A DNA stretch of 64,000 nt from an uncultured bacterium (GTDB lineage: Bacteria > Hydrogenedentota > Hydrogenedentia > Hydrogenedentales > Hydrogenedentaceae), in assembly GCA_938014335.1 (NCBI GenBank), contig CALLRP010000003.1:48614-112613 (forward strand), given 5' to 3'. The position numbers and the translations under genes are program-made. Positions 15,793-24,674 of this stretch are shown here, piece after piece. Each line of letters begins with the position of its first letter. Position 1 is the first letter of the stretch. The notes below the pieces were generated by a model that saw nothing but the letters and a program-made list of their open reading frames with translations, was not told the DNA's origin and did not search any database.

Positions 15793-16381
15793 TTAGGGAG
15801 ATTCAACTAATCTTTTTTCCCTCTCAATATATTCTTCAGCATGTTTTTCAAATTCTTCATATTCTGGAAATACTTTGTCGGCAACAGAGATTAATCTTTT
15901 CTGGTCGAGTTTTCCTATACAATCTAAACTTTCGAGAACAGCCACACTTCTAAATTTTATAGGTTCCAATAAAAACTTTTGACAGGAAATAACAGTTCAT
16001 CGAGCCGAAGATGGACTATTCACTCCGAAAAGGAATATTGGCACCTTGCTATGATTAAAACAATAATCTACTTTATACTCAGGGAAATCTTTTATTGGAC
16101 AGTAGTCTTTCCATGGATTAAATTGGGATAATTTTGTTTGAATAAATTCATCAAGTATTTCAAAAAATGGACTGGTAATAATTTCTCTCTTATACAATTT
16201 CATATTACACACTTTGAGAACAACACCCACAAACTGCAATAAAGCAGGATATAAATGCTCCGCCTCTACATCCAAAAATAAATTGCCCTTTTCTAACTAA
16301 GAAGAAAATGATGGTATCAAAGATTTTTTGTTTACTTGGAGTATGCAAGGAGTAATAATAAGATAATCTCATAAGGGTCAT
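15793..16381 (-). pseudogene. Decayed gene, DUF1828/DUF1829-like
   Basis: On the minus strand three pieces join into one recognisable protein. The first reads MRLSYYYSLHTPSKQKIFDT. After a frameshift near 16290 the second reads LEKGNLFLDVEAEHLYPALL through FLFGVNSPSSAR. After an in-frame TGA at 15997-15999 the same frame continues with TVISCQKFLLEPIKFRSVAVLE to a stop at 15793-15795. The style recalls phage- and plasmid-borne DUF1828/DUF1829 proteins, by memory only. Both lesions lie inside otherwise coherent sequence, so the gene is recently dead. Confidence 0.55.
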
Positions 16382-16802
16382 ACCAATAAATTATTTCCTA
16401 TCTTTTAAAGAAATTTTTTGGACACTTTACTCTTTTAGTAGCGTAAGAATCGCTTCCATTGTAATATTATCCAAAATCTAATTCCGTAGGGAAATATTCC
16501 TGAGCATTGACAATATTTGTTTTTTAATAAAACAATCCAAAGCATTTTCATAAGAATCGAATTCTTCAGTTAATTTACAAAAGGATAATTTTTGATTATC
16601 TTTTTCTAAATCTTCTGGTTTTATTATTTTACTATATGAATATGATGGGAATGGGAATACATTTTGGGTGGTAGGGTGGGAATTTAGTTAATATCTTTTT
16701 TGCGTAATTAAATGCCAGAGTAATAAAGAAGGTATAATTGTATAAGTCATAAGCATAATTCGCATAAAACATAATCAAGAAGAACGATACGGGATTAAAT
16801 TT
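16382..16802. other. AT-rich non-coding stretch with gene debris
   Basis: No intact gene. A minus-strand open stretch at roughly 16480-16690 of about 65 codons has no start codon or ribosome site and may be a further remnant of the neighbouring dead gene. No clear promoter for the following glycosyltransferase gene was recognised. Confidence 0.35.
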
Positions 16803-18029
16803 ATGAAGATACTTTTTTTGTGTCAGTATTTTCCGCCGGAGATGGGAGCCCCCTCTGCGCGAACTTATGAGCATGCGCGATATTGGGTTCAGGAGGGGCA
16901 TGAGGTAACGGTAGTATGTGGATTGCCGAATCATCCGGATGGGATTGTGCCTCCTGAATATCGTGGGAAATGGCTGGTTCGTGAAAATTGGGATGGGATT
17001 CGTGTTTTGCGGGGATGGCTTTATGCCACACCTAATCGGGGTGTTCTGAAACGAAGTATTGCGTTTCTTACATATATGATTTCCTCTATCCTGGTGGCTA
17101 TTTTTGTTGCGGGTAAATGTGATGTGGTGGTAGCCACCTCTCCGCAGATGTTATGTGGATTAGCGGGGTATATTGTGTCTTTATTTAAATGGCGTCCGTT
17201 TGTTCTGGAAATTCGCGACCTCTGGCCTGCACAGATTATTGATTTGGGAGTAATAAAAAATCGGCTTGTTATAAAATTGTTGTTCGTTTTAGAATCGTTT
17301 CTTTATCGTCGTGCGAAAGCGATTGTTACGATAGCCCCGGCGATGTCGCGAGAGATTGCAGGACGGGGATTTGGTGAAGATAAAATTTTTACTATTCCGA
17401 ATGGGATTGATGAGGAGTTTTTTAAGCCGACGGAGGGAGGTAAAAAAATTCGAGCGGAAAAGGGCTGGGATTCTTCAAAGATTGTGGTACTTTATATAGG
17501 GACGATGGGATTGTCTCAGGGACTGGAAACTATCTTATGGGTTGCGGAGAAAATAAAAGATAATCCGAATATTTTGTTTGTATTTGTAGGTGCAGGGGCA
17601 GATTGTGAACGATTGATTGCTCTGGCGAAAGAAAAAGGGTTAACCAATACAGAATTTTATCCTCCCGTGAAAAAGCGAGATATGCCGGATTGGTATTGTG
17701 CATCGGATATTTGTCTTGTGCCTCTGAAAAAGAGGAATGTGTTTCGATTTAATATTCCTTCGAAAATGTTTGAGATTATGGCTTGTGAAAAACCTATTTT
17801 ATTAGGGGCGGAAGGACAGGCAAGAGAAATTTTAGAACAATCTGGAGCAGGTATTGCTGTGGAGCCGGAAAATGCCGATGCGTATGTATCTGCGTTGTTG
17901 GAAATGGTTGAAAATCGTGAGTTAGGGGAAAAGTTTGGGAAAAAAGGCAGGGAATATGTGCTGGCTCACTTTACACGAAGAGAGAATGCGAAGAGGTATC
18001 TGGGTGTTTTTGGAAAGGTTGTGGGTTGA
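16803..18029 (+). CDS. GT4-family glycosyltransferase
   Basis: 408 aa GT-B fold enzyme of the WbuB/L-fucosamine-transferase type. The N-terminal domain starts FLCQYFPPEMGAPSARTYEHARYWVQEGHEVTVVCGLPNHP. The linker reads KIFTIPNGIDEEFF, and the C-terminal donor-binding domain contains VVLYIGTMGLSQGLET, FVFVGAGADCERL and the EX7E-like FNIPSKMFEIMACEKPILL. It acts at the cytoplasmic face of the membrane on a lipid-linked sugar. It is convergent with the transporter gene 14 nt away and stands alone on its strand. Confidence 0.92.
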   Translation: MKILFLCQYFPPEMGAPSARTYEHARYWVQEGHEVTVVCGLPNHPDGIVPPEYRGKWLVRENWDGIRVLRGWLYATPNRGVLKRSIAFLTYMISSILVAIFVAGKCDVVVATSPQMLCGLAGYIVSLFKWRPFVLEIRDLWPAQIIDLGVIKNRLVIKLLFVLESFLYRRAKAIVTIAPAMSREIAGRGFGEDKIFTIPNGIDEEFFKPTEGGKKIRAEKGWDSSKIVVLYIGTMGLSQGLETILWVAEKIKDNPNILFVFVGAGADCERLIALAKEKGLTNTEFYPPVKKRDMPDWYCASDICLVPLKKRNVFRFNIPSKMFEIMACEKPILLGAEGQAREILEQSGAGIAVEPENADAYVSALLEMVENRELGEKFGKKGREYVLAHFTRRENAKRYLGVFGKVVG

Positions 18030-18043
18030 GTCAAACAGGAGCG

Positions 18044-20134
18044 TTATTCTTCTCGCCAGTGGGAAGGATAGAAGGAAATGAGTATCATGCCTAAGAGCCC
18101 GAAAATCCCTGCGAATGGGCCGACCAGTAGAACACCGGTGTATTGTTCGATGGAATTACCCCACCAGCTCATGGATTGAGAAGCCAACCAGATAGAACCT
18201 GCCATGGAGGCTTTCCAGATAAAAGCACTGAGTCCATTGTAAACGGCTTCTCGTCGTTCTCCGGAGAATTTTTCATCGTAATCAATAATATCCCCTAACA
18301 TGGGAATCATCATTACATAGATAATAGCCTGTCCGATACCGCAATAACCGAATAAGGCCATTCCCATGAGGGTTCGCAAGGTAAAGTCTACATTTAATTT
18401 CCCGATGACATATAGAAAGGGCATTCCGGAAGCGATGATACCCAATGCGATGAACATAAGCCATTTCATGTGTAAATATTTTGCTACAATAGGTATTAGT
18501 GCATAAGAGAGTATTGCTACGATTATAAAAGGAATGAGTAAAAAGGTTATGGTGCTTTCGTCGCCGTCTAAGCCTAATTCTGCCCAATATGGAAGAACAC
18601 GCTGAACCGCTAAAAATCCAATGGTGAATAAGAAAAACGACCAGGCATAAATCATGAACGGTTTATTTCGTAGCGCATCTTTCAAACCTTGACCCCACGG
18701 TAATGGCTCGCTCTGAATGGCTTCGGAATCGTATCGTTCACGAATGAAGAGTACCGGCAACAGGAAGAGGATAAAGGAGATTATCGCGAATACAGTGGCG
18801 ACTCTGCGATACCCCGTCGGTGAGAAACTTTCGCCTACCCATTCTACATTGGCAATGTTACTTTTAGAAAGGGAATTCTGAATGCCGGCAAGGGCAAGTA
18901 CACTGGATAATGATTTGGAAAAGATAACCACTGTATTCTGCGAATCGAACGATGTGGACACAATAAGATTTTTCTTTAATGTAGATAAAAGAATACTTTC
19001 GCGGAGTTTTGTTATTTCATCATCTGAAAAAGGTGTTGCCGAGATAATAGTTAAGGTCTCTCCTTGGAGGGAGAGTTCTTTATTCTTGAAAACTTTTTCT
19101 ATAAGGTCTTTGTCTTCTATCCCCTCCAAAAGTCTTGAATGAACATATATTTTATTGCCTTCATTTTGAATATCTATAAATTTAGAAGTGGAAGATTTTA
19201 AATATTCGTATACCTCTGACCTTAACTTGTCGGATAGGTCTTGGGTATTCCAAGGGGTAGATACCTGCAATGCCAGGAAAGCTTTGCGTGGTAATTTTTG
19301 ATATTCGCTAATATTTAACCTGCGGAAAATAGTATCTATGGTTTGGGTAATACTTTTTGTCTGCAACTCTTCAAATAATGGACCCTGAATATAAAAAGTT
19401 GAAATTTGGTTTCCATAGGTCATTTCTTCCATGGGAATGTCTTTTATTTCCCATGATTGTAACCACTCTTTGACCTCTTCGTGTGAAGTATTGGAAGTTT
19501 GTTTTGTATTAAGAACGACATTGAGATGACTTTCTACTCTTGCTGGGTCTAACTCGGAAATTAATACTCCGGGCAATGCATTTGCCAGAGCCAATCCGAC
19601 AATCATTCCAATGGCAGTCCATGTCCCTAATGCGACTCGTGCGGATTCAGAACGAGCAATTTCAGGTCCTAATGCATTTAAGGGTATCACTGCGACAGAG
19701 AACAAAGTCCAGTGAGCACATAATAAAATAGTTCCGTAAACAAAATTTAATACCGATGTATGTCCTACGGGTGGGAACCAGAAACCTGTCATGGTGAATA
19801 TCATTAATAGTGCCCCGAAAAAGATATACGGTCGGCGACGGCCATAGATAGGAATAATTCTCCATCGGCCGGGTCGGGTGGGTGTTTTGTCGGATAAAGC
19901 GCCAACGAGGGGGCTACTCAACGCATCCCAGAAAGTTCCAATAATGAATATATATCCGACCAGTCCAATGGAAACATATACCGTTCTTCCAACACCTCCG
20001 GAGGGCGAGTAGAAATACAGTCCCCATTGATTAATCACCTCACTGCACAATTGGACGCCAATCATGGAGAGACAAATGGCCAGTCCTTCATACCAGCGGA
20101 ACTCGCTTTGCTCCGTCTTCAATTGATTTGTCAT
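18044..20134 (-). CDS. GPH/MFS-type sugar transporter with a large soluble insertion
   Basis: 696 aa. The framework is a glycoside-pentoside-hexuronide (SLC45-like) cation symporter. It has WDALSSPLVGALSDKTPTRPGRWRIIPIYGRRRPYI after TM2, LGPEIARSESARVALGTWTAIG around TM5, and a second half with DYDEKFSGERREAVYNGLSAF. Relatives are 450-500 aa. The excess is a polar insertion at about residues 195-440 between TM5 (ending LANALPGVLI) and TM6 (starting GYRRVATVFAIISF), without membrane helices. It is the last gene of the minus-strand operon; its ATG overlaps the glgC stop by one base (TAATG), implying coupling. The sugar is unknown. Confidence 0.85.
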   Translation of the reverse strand: MTNQLKTEQSEFRWYEGLAICLSMIGVQLCSEVINQWGLYFYSPSGGVGRTVYVSIGLVGYIFIIGTFWDALSSPLVGALSDKTPTRPGRWRIIPIYGRRRPYIFFGALLMIFTMTGFWFPPVGHTSVLNFVYGTILLCAHWTLFSVAVIPLNALGPEIARSESARVALGTWTAIGMIVGLALANALPGVLISELDPARVESHLNVVLNTKQTSNTSHEEVKEWLQSWEIKDIPMEEMTYGNQISTFYIQGPLFEELQTKSITQTIDTIFRRLNISEYQKLPRKAFLALQVSTPWNTQDLSDKLRSEVYEYLKSSTSKFIDIQNEGNKIYVHSRLLEGIEDKDLIEKVFKNKELSLQGETLTIISATPFSDDEITKLRESILLSTLKKNLIVSTSFDSQNTVVIFSKSLSSVLALAGIQNSLSKSNIANVEWVGESFSPTGYRRVATVFAIISFILFLLPVLFIRERYDSEAIQSEPLPWGQGLKDALRNKPFMIYAWSFFLFTIGFLAVQRVLPYWAELGLDGDESTITFLLIPFIIVAILSYALIPIVAKYLHMKWLMFIALGIIASGMPFLYVIGKLNVDFTLRTLMGMALFGYCGIGQAIIYVMMIPMLGDIIDYDEKFSGERREAVYNGLSAFIWKASMAGSIWLASQSMSWWGNSIEQYTGVLLVGPFAGIFGLLGMILISFYPSHWREE

Positions 20135-21447
20135 TATACTTTCCCTATTTTTGTCCCATCCGGGATTACTGCATTCTTGTGAACAACTATGATACCGTCA
20201 CGGATAGAAAAGTTGTCGAAGTCTCCATCTTTCAAATCATCGCTCCCACGAATAACTACATTCATCCCAATTCGTGCATTATGGTCAATAATGGCTTTTT
20301 CTATCACTGTTTTGGGACCAATGCCCATAGGAATTCCTGAGGGATGCCGAATTTCTCCTGTTTCAAACGAATCTGCACCGCATATAATGCTCTTTTCAAT
20401 TACGGCGCCATTACTGATAGCACTGCGTATACCTATGATAGAATGTTGAATTTTTGCGGTTTCGATGCGCACACCGGAACAAATGATGGCATGGTCAATC
20501 TCGGAGCGGATAATTTTAGCGCCGGGCAAAGCACGACGATGGGTGTATATGGATTGTTCCGGATCATGAAATTCGAAGGGAGGATGGTCATAGGTCATAG
20601 CGATACTTACATCATAATAGGAACGGACCGTTCCGATATCCTCCCAGAAGCCATCGAACATGTGAGCATATACATTATGTTGTGATAAGGCGCCGGGGAT
20701 GAGTTGTTTTCCGAAATCAATCCATTCCAGATGTTCTCGTAATAACTTTATTAGGACATCCGCATTAAAGACATAAACCCCCATAGATGCCAGATACGGC
20801 TTAGCTTCTGCGGTAATGCCAAACTCCTCAAAGAGAGAGGGGGGGGTGGTGAGTTGATTTAATATTGCATCATCTTTGGGTTTTTCTACGAAACGCTGAA
20901 CTACACCATTGGAATTAACCTGCATGATGCCGAATTGGGAAGCGGAACGGCGTCCTACAGGTAAGGCGGATACGGTTATCTCCGCTCCTTTTGAGATATG
21001 GGTCTTTAATAAGTCTCGATAATCCATGCGATACAGTTGGTCACCGGAAAGGATGAGGTAATATTGTATGTCGGATTCATATATGTGTGAGATATGTTTT
21101 CGGACGGCATCGGCCGTGCCCTGGAACCAGTCACCGGTTTCGTTTGTTTGTTCCGCGGCAAGAATGGTTACTCCGCCACTGTGGAATTCATCGAAATGGT
21201 AGGTATTCATGATATGACGATTTAAGGAATGACTATTGAACTGGGTTAATACAACAATTCTCATCAGCCCCGAATTAATACAGTTGCTTAACGGAATATC
21301 AATGAGCCGATACCGACCACATAAAGGGACAGCAGGTTTAGAACGGAGTTTGGTGAGAGGGTATAATCGTGTTCCTCTGCCTCCGCCTAAAACCACTGCC
21401 ATAACTTTCTTGTTCAATCTCTGGAAATTCATCTGCACAGAAGACAT
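20134..21447 (-). CDS. glgC: Glucose-1-phosphate adenylyltransferase
   Basis: 437 aa. The enzyme makes ADP-glucose from glucose-1-phosphate and ATP, the first committed step of glycogen synthesis. It has the nucleotidyltransferase motif VLGGGRGTRLYPLTKLRSKPAVPLCGRYRLIDIPLSNCINSG, the GTADAVRKH region, ILSGDQLYRMDY, the FVEKPKDD segment and the DFGKQLIPGAL and GFWEDIGT motifs. A C-terminal left-handed beta-helix follows. Length is typical. It lies 27 nt after the prenyltransferase gene and overlaps the transporter start. No glycogen synthase gene is in the window. Confidence 0.95.
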   Translation of the reverse strand: MSSVQMNFQRLNKKVMAVVLGGGRGTRLYPLTKLRSKPAVPLCGRYRLIDIPLSNCINSGLMRIVVLTQFNSHSLNRHIMNTYHFDEFHSGGVTILAAEQTNETGDWFQGTADAVRKHISHIYESDIQYYLILSGDQLYRMDYRDLLKTHISKGAEITVSALPVGRRSASQFGIMQVNSNGVVQRFVEKPKDDAILNQLTTPPSLFEEFGITAEAKPYLASMGVYVFNADVLIKLLREHLEWIDFGKQLIPGALSQHNVYAHMFDGFWEDIGTVRSYYDVSIAMTYDHPPFEFHDPEQSIYTHRRALPGAKIIRSEIDHAIICSGVRIETAKIQHSIIGIRSAISNGAVIEKSIICGADSFETGEIRHPSGIPMGIGPKTVIEKAIIDHNARIGMNVVIRGSDDLKDGDFDNFSIRDGIIVVHKNAVIPDGTKIGKV

Positions 21448-21474
21448 AGATGAGCTCCTATCAGGATATTACTG

Positions 21475-22377
21475 TTAAAGATGAAATGAAAAGAAAATTT
21501 TCTCTCCGTAAATGATACCAATATTGGTTAAAGCCCACAGGATTACACAGAGGACAATGGGTTTATCTGACAGCAATAATTTGCTGGGGTCGGAACCTTC
21601 CCCCTGATAACGTACTAAATAGAGGTAGCGAAATAACCCATAAATCACAAAAGGCAAACTTAAATATAATTTGTCGGTATGTAATCGGACAATAACTTCA
21701 GGTGAGCAGGTGTAAATGGTAAAGGTAATTAAGGCTCCGCCGGATACAATTAACAGGAGCTGGTCTAAATATTCAATGGTATAAAATACCAATACAGACC
21801 GATGATTTTCCGCATCCTCTTTGAGTAATAAGAGCTCACTCCGCCTTTTTCCTAAACCTAAAAACAACGCTAAAAATAAAGTGCAGACAATTAACCAATG
21901 GGAAAATATCACATTAATAGCCACAGCTCCAGCAGTGGCTCTTGTCACGAAACCCATTGCTAATACGAGCACATCTACAAGGAAGAATTTTTTCCATAAT
22001 AAGGAGTAACTGACCGTTAAAAATACATAGACTAAAAGAATGGCGATAAATTTTATTCCTAAAGTATAGCCCAGAGCGAGCGACACTACCGCTAAAGCGG
22101 TTGTGAGAAAGGAAGCCATTGGAATGCTCACCTCCCCGCTGGGAATGGGTCTGCGAGATTTCTCCGGATGAAGGCGATCTTTTTCGATGTCTATAATATC
22201 GTTCAGGATATATGCGGAACTGGCAGAAAAACAAAAGGAGAAGAAGGCGATAATGGAAAGTTGGATGGCTTCTAAATTCATTAATTCACCAGCAAAAATA
22301 AGTGCGGCGAAGACTAAAAAGTTTTTTGTCCACTGATATATTCTCAAAGTTTTTATAAGTGCTACGATAGATTTCAT
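21475..22377 (-). CDS. UbiA-type polyprenyl-phosphate phosphoribosyltransferase
   Basis: 300 aa integral membrane protein with about nine helices. The first Asp motif is NDIIDIEKDRLHPEKSRRPIPSGEVS (NDxxDxxxD) and a second acidic stretch follows. It closely resembles the DPPR-synthase branch of UbiA (Mycobacterium Rv3806c), which transfers phosphoribose from PRPP to decaprenyl phosphate. The start IYQWTKNFLVFAALIFAGEL is diagnostic of that branch. Adjacent DprE1- and DprE2-like genes (18 nt gap) complete the route to polyprenyl-phosphoryl arabinose. Chain length of the lipid is unknown. Confidence 0.88.
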   Translation of the reverse strand: MKSIVALIKTLRIYQWTKNFLVFAALIFAGELMNLEAIQLSIIAFFSFCFSASSAYILNDIIDIEKDRLHPEKSRRPIPSGEVSIPMASFLTTALAVVSLALGYTLGIKFIAILLVYVFLTVSYSLLWKKFFLVDVLVLAMGFVTRATAGAVAINVIFSHWLIVCTLFLALFLGLGKRRSELLLLKEDAENHRSVLVFYTIEYLDQLLLIVSGGALITFTIYTCSPEVIVRLHTDKLYLSLPFVIYGLFRYLYLVRYQGEGSDPSKLLLSDKPIVLCVILWALTNIGIIYGEKIFFSFHL

Positions 22378-22395
22378 ATCCTTCCTCTGTTCAAA

Positions 22396-23169
22396 TCACA
22401 ATTGTGTTCGAAGAAACACAAAACGGGGCAAATGCTGAATAATAAGCATAATATAACGCCAGAACCATTTTACATATATAACCTGTTTTTTCTTTTTCCA
22501 CGCTTTGTAAATAATGTTTCCTGCTTCCTCCGGACTTGCCAGAAGGCGTGGGGGGAGATTTAAGCCATAAGTCATGGCGGTATCCATAAATCCGGGCTTG
22601 ACTAATAACACCTGGACTTTTGTGGAACTCAAACGATGTTGTAATCCTTCTACATACCTTGTTAAGGCTCCTTTTGTGGACCCGTAAATATAGTTGCTTT
22701 TGCGTCCTCTGTCTCCAGCGACAGAAGAAATGACCACTGCAAATCCATGGTTTCTTTCTTCAAACTTGCTAATAACCCTTTCTAAAATCGACACGGCACC
22801 TGTATAGTTAATATCGATTGTTTTTTTGATAAGTTTGAAATCTTTTTGGGCTTGTTCCTGGACTGGCATGTATCCGAAACAAATTACAAGTCCTTCAGGA
22901 AAGCCGTTTAATTTTTCAATGACTTTGTCCAGAAAAGCGGGGTGGGAGTCTATATCGCTGGCATCAAAAAATAAAGTATCGCACCAAACACGGTAGCGGA
23001 TACGGATATCTTGTGCAATGCGTTCATTTTCTTCGGTTTCTATATCGGCAAGTAATAGAGAATATCCCTCCTGTGCGAATGGGTGAGCTATGGCTCTGGC
23101 CACAGCAGAAACGCTCCCTAATATCAATATAGATTTACATGTTGGCTTCATTTCATTTACTTCTAACAT
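22396..23169 (-). CDS. dprE2: DprE2-like short-chain reductase
   Basis: 257 aa SDR. The nucleotide-binding start is LILGSVSAVARAIAHPFAQEGY, with a VISSVAGDRGRKSNYIYGSTKGAL block carrying the catalytic Ser, Tyr and Lys (YxxxK). In mycobacteria DprE2 reduces the 2-keto intermediate made by DprE1 to polyprenyl-phosphoryl-beta-D-arabinose. The start overlaps the end of the DprE1-like gene by 7 nt. A C-terminal hydrophobic segment (FWRYIMLIIQHLPRFVF) suggests membrane association, as in DprE2. Confidence 0.87.
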   Translation of the reverse strand: MLEVNEMKPTCKSILILGSVSAVARAIAHPFAQEGYSLLLADIETEENERIAQDIRIRYRVWCDTLFFDASDIDSHPAFLDKVIEKLNGFPEGLVICFGYMPVQEQAQKDFKLIKKTIDINYTGAVSILERVISKFEERNHGFAVVISSVAGDRGRKSNYIYGSTKGALTRYVEGLQHRLSSTKVQVLLVKPGFMDTAMTYGLNLPPRLLASPEEAGNIIYKAWKKKKQVIYVKWFWRYIMLIIQHLPRFVFLRTQL

Positions 23170-24545
23170 ATCGGAGCCCTCCTCCGTTCAGGGATGAGAC
23201 CTATGCGTCGTGCCATTGTAGATGAAAACCGCATACCGGGGTCATACTTCAATTTTATTTCTTGAAATTCCAACCAGCGGGGGTAGGTTTCGTGGAACAT
23301 GCTATCCGACATGAGTTGGTCTTTGGCGAGGTAAAGTCGCCCGTTATATCTCAGGGTAATCAAATTTAAGTCCTCAACGAAATGGGTAAGTCCTGCATGA
23401 TTGGGTATATCTAATGCTAATGTATATCCTTGCATGGGGAAAGAAAGGATGCCTTCATTTCCAGGTCCAAATCGCTTTAACACAGTTAAGAAAGAAGCCC
23501 TTTGTGAGGTAACTAAATGTTCCAACAAAACTTTTAGCCCTTTGACATCATTCCCCGGGAAAACGACCTGATATTGTATAAACCCTTTCTTCCCATACAT
23601 GCGGTTCCACTCTAAAATACGATCTAATGGGAAGAAAAATTTCTCCAGGGGTACAATTTGATAACGCGTTTTGTTCAAATCATAATACCACGAATTAAAG
23701 ATACCTACGGTTCTCTGGCCTAAAGCCCAGGCAGGGGCATCAAAGGGGACCGTAATATCTTTTTTCTTTTTAGGAGTGAGGGGCATATTTTTCCAACGGG
23801 GGGGGAGGTCTTCCACTTCCGCTATGCGTCCTCCCATTAATATCCCTCTACCGATACTTTCCTTCTGGGCAAGACAATCTAACCATGCCACGGTATAGGG
23901 ATACTTTGTATCATATTCTTTCATCTTTTCTAACAAATCGTCTAAATTCTTTGCTTGATAATAATCTACATGGAAATAAGCGGTTTTCACTTGTTTCAAT
24001 TGAATTTTTACAGAGCGTATAATCCCTGTTAGTCCTATTCCCCCTATAGTTGCCCAGAACAAGTCTGCATTTTCGTCGCGACTGCAATGCACATTACGAC
24101 CATCGCCCGTTATCAAGTCAAAGGATATTACATGATTTCCGAAACTTCCTTCTTCATGATGATTTTTTCCGTGGATATCATTTGCAATGGCTCCGCCCAC
24201 CGTAACGAACTTGGTTCCTGGACAAACATACGGCATCCAGCCTCGTGGTAAAAAGACATCTAAAATTTCTTTTAGTGTGGTACCTCCCTCGCATTCCAAA
24301 ATACCTTTTTCTTCGTTCCAGTCGAGAAAACGGTTCAGTCGCAACATATTCACCAAAGCACCACCTTCATTCAGGGCGGTATCGCCATAACTGCGTCCCA
24401 AACCTCTCGCCAGAAAGTCGGGAACACGGTCGTCTTTTAATACTGCGTCTAATGTTTTCCATTTCTCAGGACGGAACACATAACTTTCAGGGAAAGCATA
24501 CCTTCCCCAACCGCTTAATCTCTTTTTCTCAGCAGGAATCAACAT
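23163..24545 (-). CDS. dprE1: DprE1-like FAD-dependent oxidoreductase
   Basis: 460 aa VAO/PCMH-type flavoprotein. The FAD-binding domain has ARGLGRSYGDTALNEGG and CPGTKFVTVGGAIANDIHGKNHHEEGSFGNHV, followed by the GDGR motif and SRDENADLFWATIGGIGLTGII. The C-terminal part ends DPGMRFSSTMARRIGL. These match decaprenylphosphoryl-beta-D-ribose 2'-oxidase, which oxidises the ribose C2 hydroxyl. It is the first gene of a five-gene operon (DprE1, DprE2, UbiA, GlgC, transporter) with a predicted promoter at 24600-24628. Outside Actinobacteria this set is less common. Confidence 0.9.
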   Translation of the reverse strand: MLIPAEKKRLSGWGRYAFPESYVFRPEKWKTLDAVLKDDRVPDFLARGLGRSYGDTALNEGGALVNMLRLNRFLDWNEEKGILECEGGTTLKEILDVFLPRGWMPYVCPGTKFVTVGGAIANDIHGKNHHEEGSFGNHVISFDLITGDGRNVHCSRDENADLFWATIGGIGLTGIIRSVKIQLKQVKTAYFHVDYYQAKNLDDLLEKMKEYDTKYPYTVAWLDCLAQKESIGRGILMGGRIAEVEDLPPRWKNMPLTPKKKKDITVPFDAPAWALGQRTVGIFNSWYYDLNKTRYQIVPLEKFFFPLDRILEWNRMYGKKGFIQYQVVFPGNDVKGLKVLLEHLVTSQRASFLTVLKRFGPGNEGILSFPMQGYTLALDIPNHAGLTHFVEDLNLITLRYNGRLYLAKDQLMSDSMFHETYPRWLEFQEIKLKYDPGMRFSSTMARRIGLIPERRRAPIC

Positions 24546-24578
24546 ATTTATAATCCAGTTTTACAGGGATTAGATTGT

Positions 24579-24605
24579 TATACTACAATTTGTTTTAGTA
24601 GTATA
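24579..24605. promoter_or_regulatory. Inverted repeat in the divergent arabinose-gene promoter region
   Basis: TATACTAC (24579-24586) and GTAGTATA (24598-24605) form perfect 8-bp arms around an 11-nt spacer, with flanking TTG and CAA extending the symmetry imperfectly. The right arm covers the predicted -10 box of the dprE1 promoter, the position expected for a repressor site. Confidence 0.4.
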
Positions 24606-24628
24606 CAAATTACTGAAAAAAGACTCAA
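24600..24628 (-). promoter_or_regulatory. Predicted sigma-70-type promoter of the dprE1 operon
   Basis: On the minus strand TTGAGT (24628-24623) and TATACT (24605-24600) are separated by 17 nt. Transcription would start about 45-50 nt before the dprE1 ATG. Confidence 0.45.
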
Positions 24629-24638
24629 ATTATATAGT
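24610..24638 (+). promoter_or_regulatory. Predicted sigma-70-type promoter of the GH127 gene
   Basis: TTACTG and TATAGT are separated by 17 nt. Transcription would begin near 24645, leaving no room for a ribosome site before an ATG at 24651. This supports the ATG at 24675. Confidence 0.35.
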
Positions 24639-24674
24639 TTGACATAAAAATTGAAATTAAAAAGGAGAAGAAAT

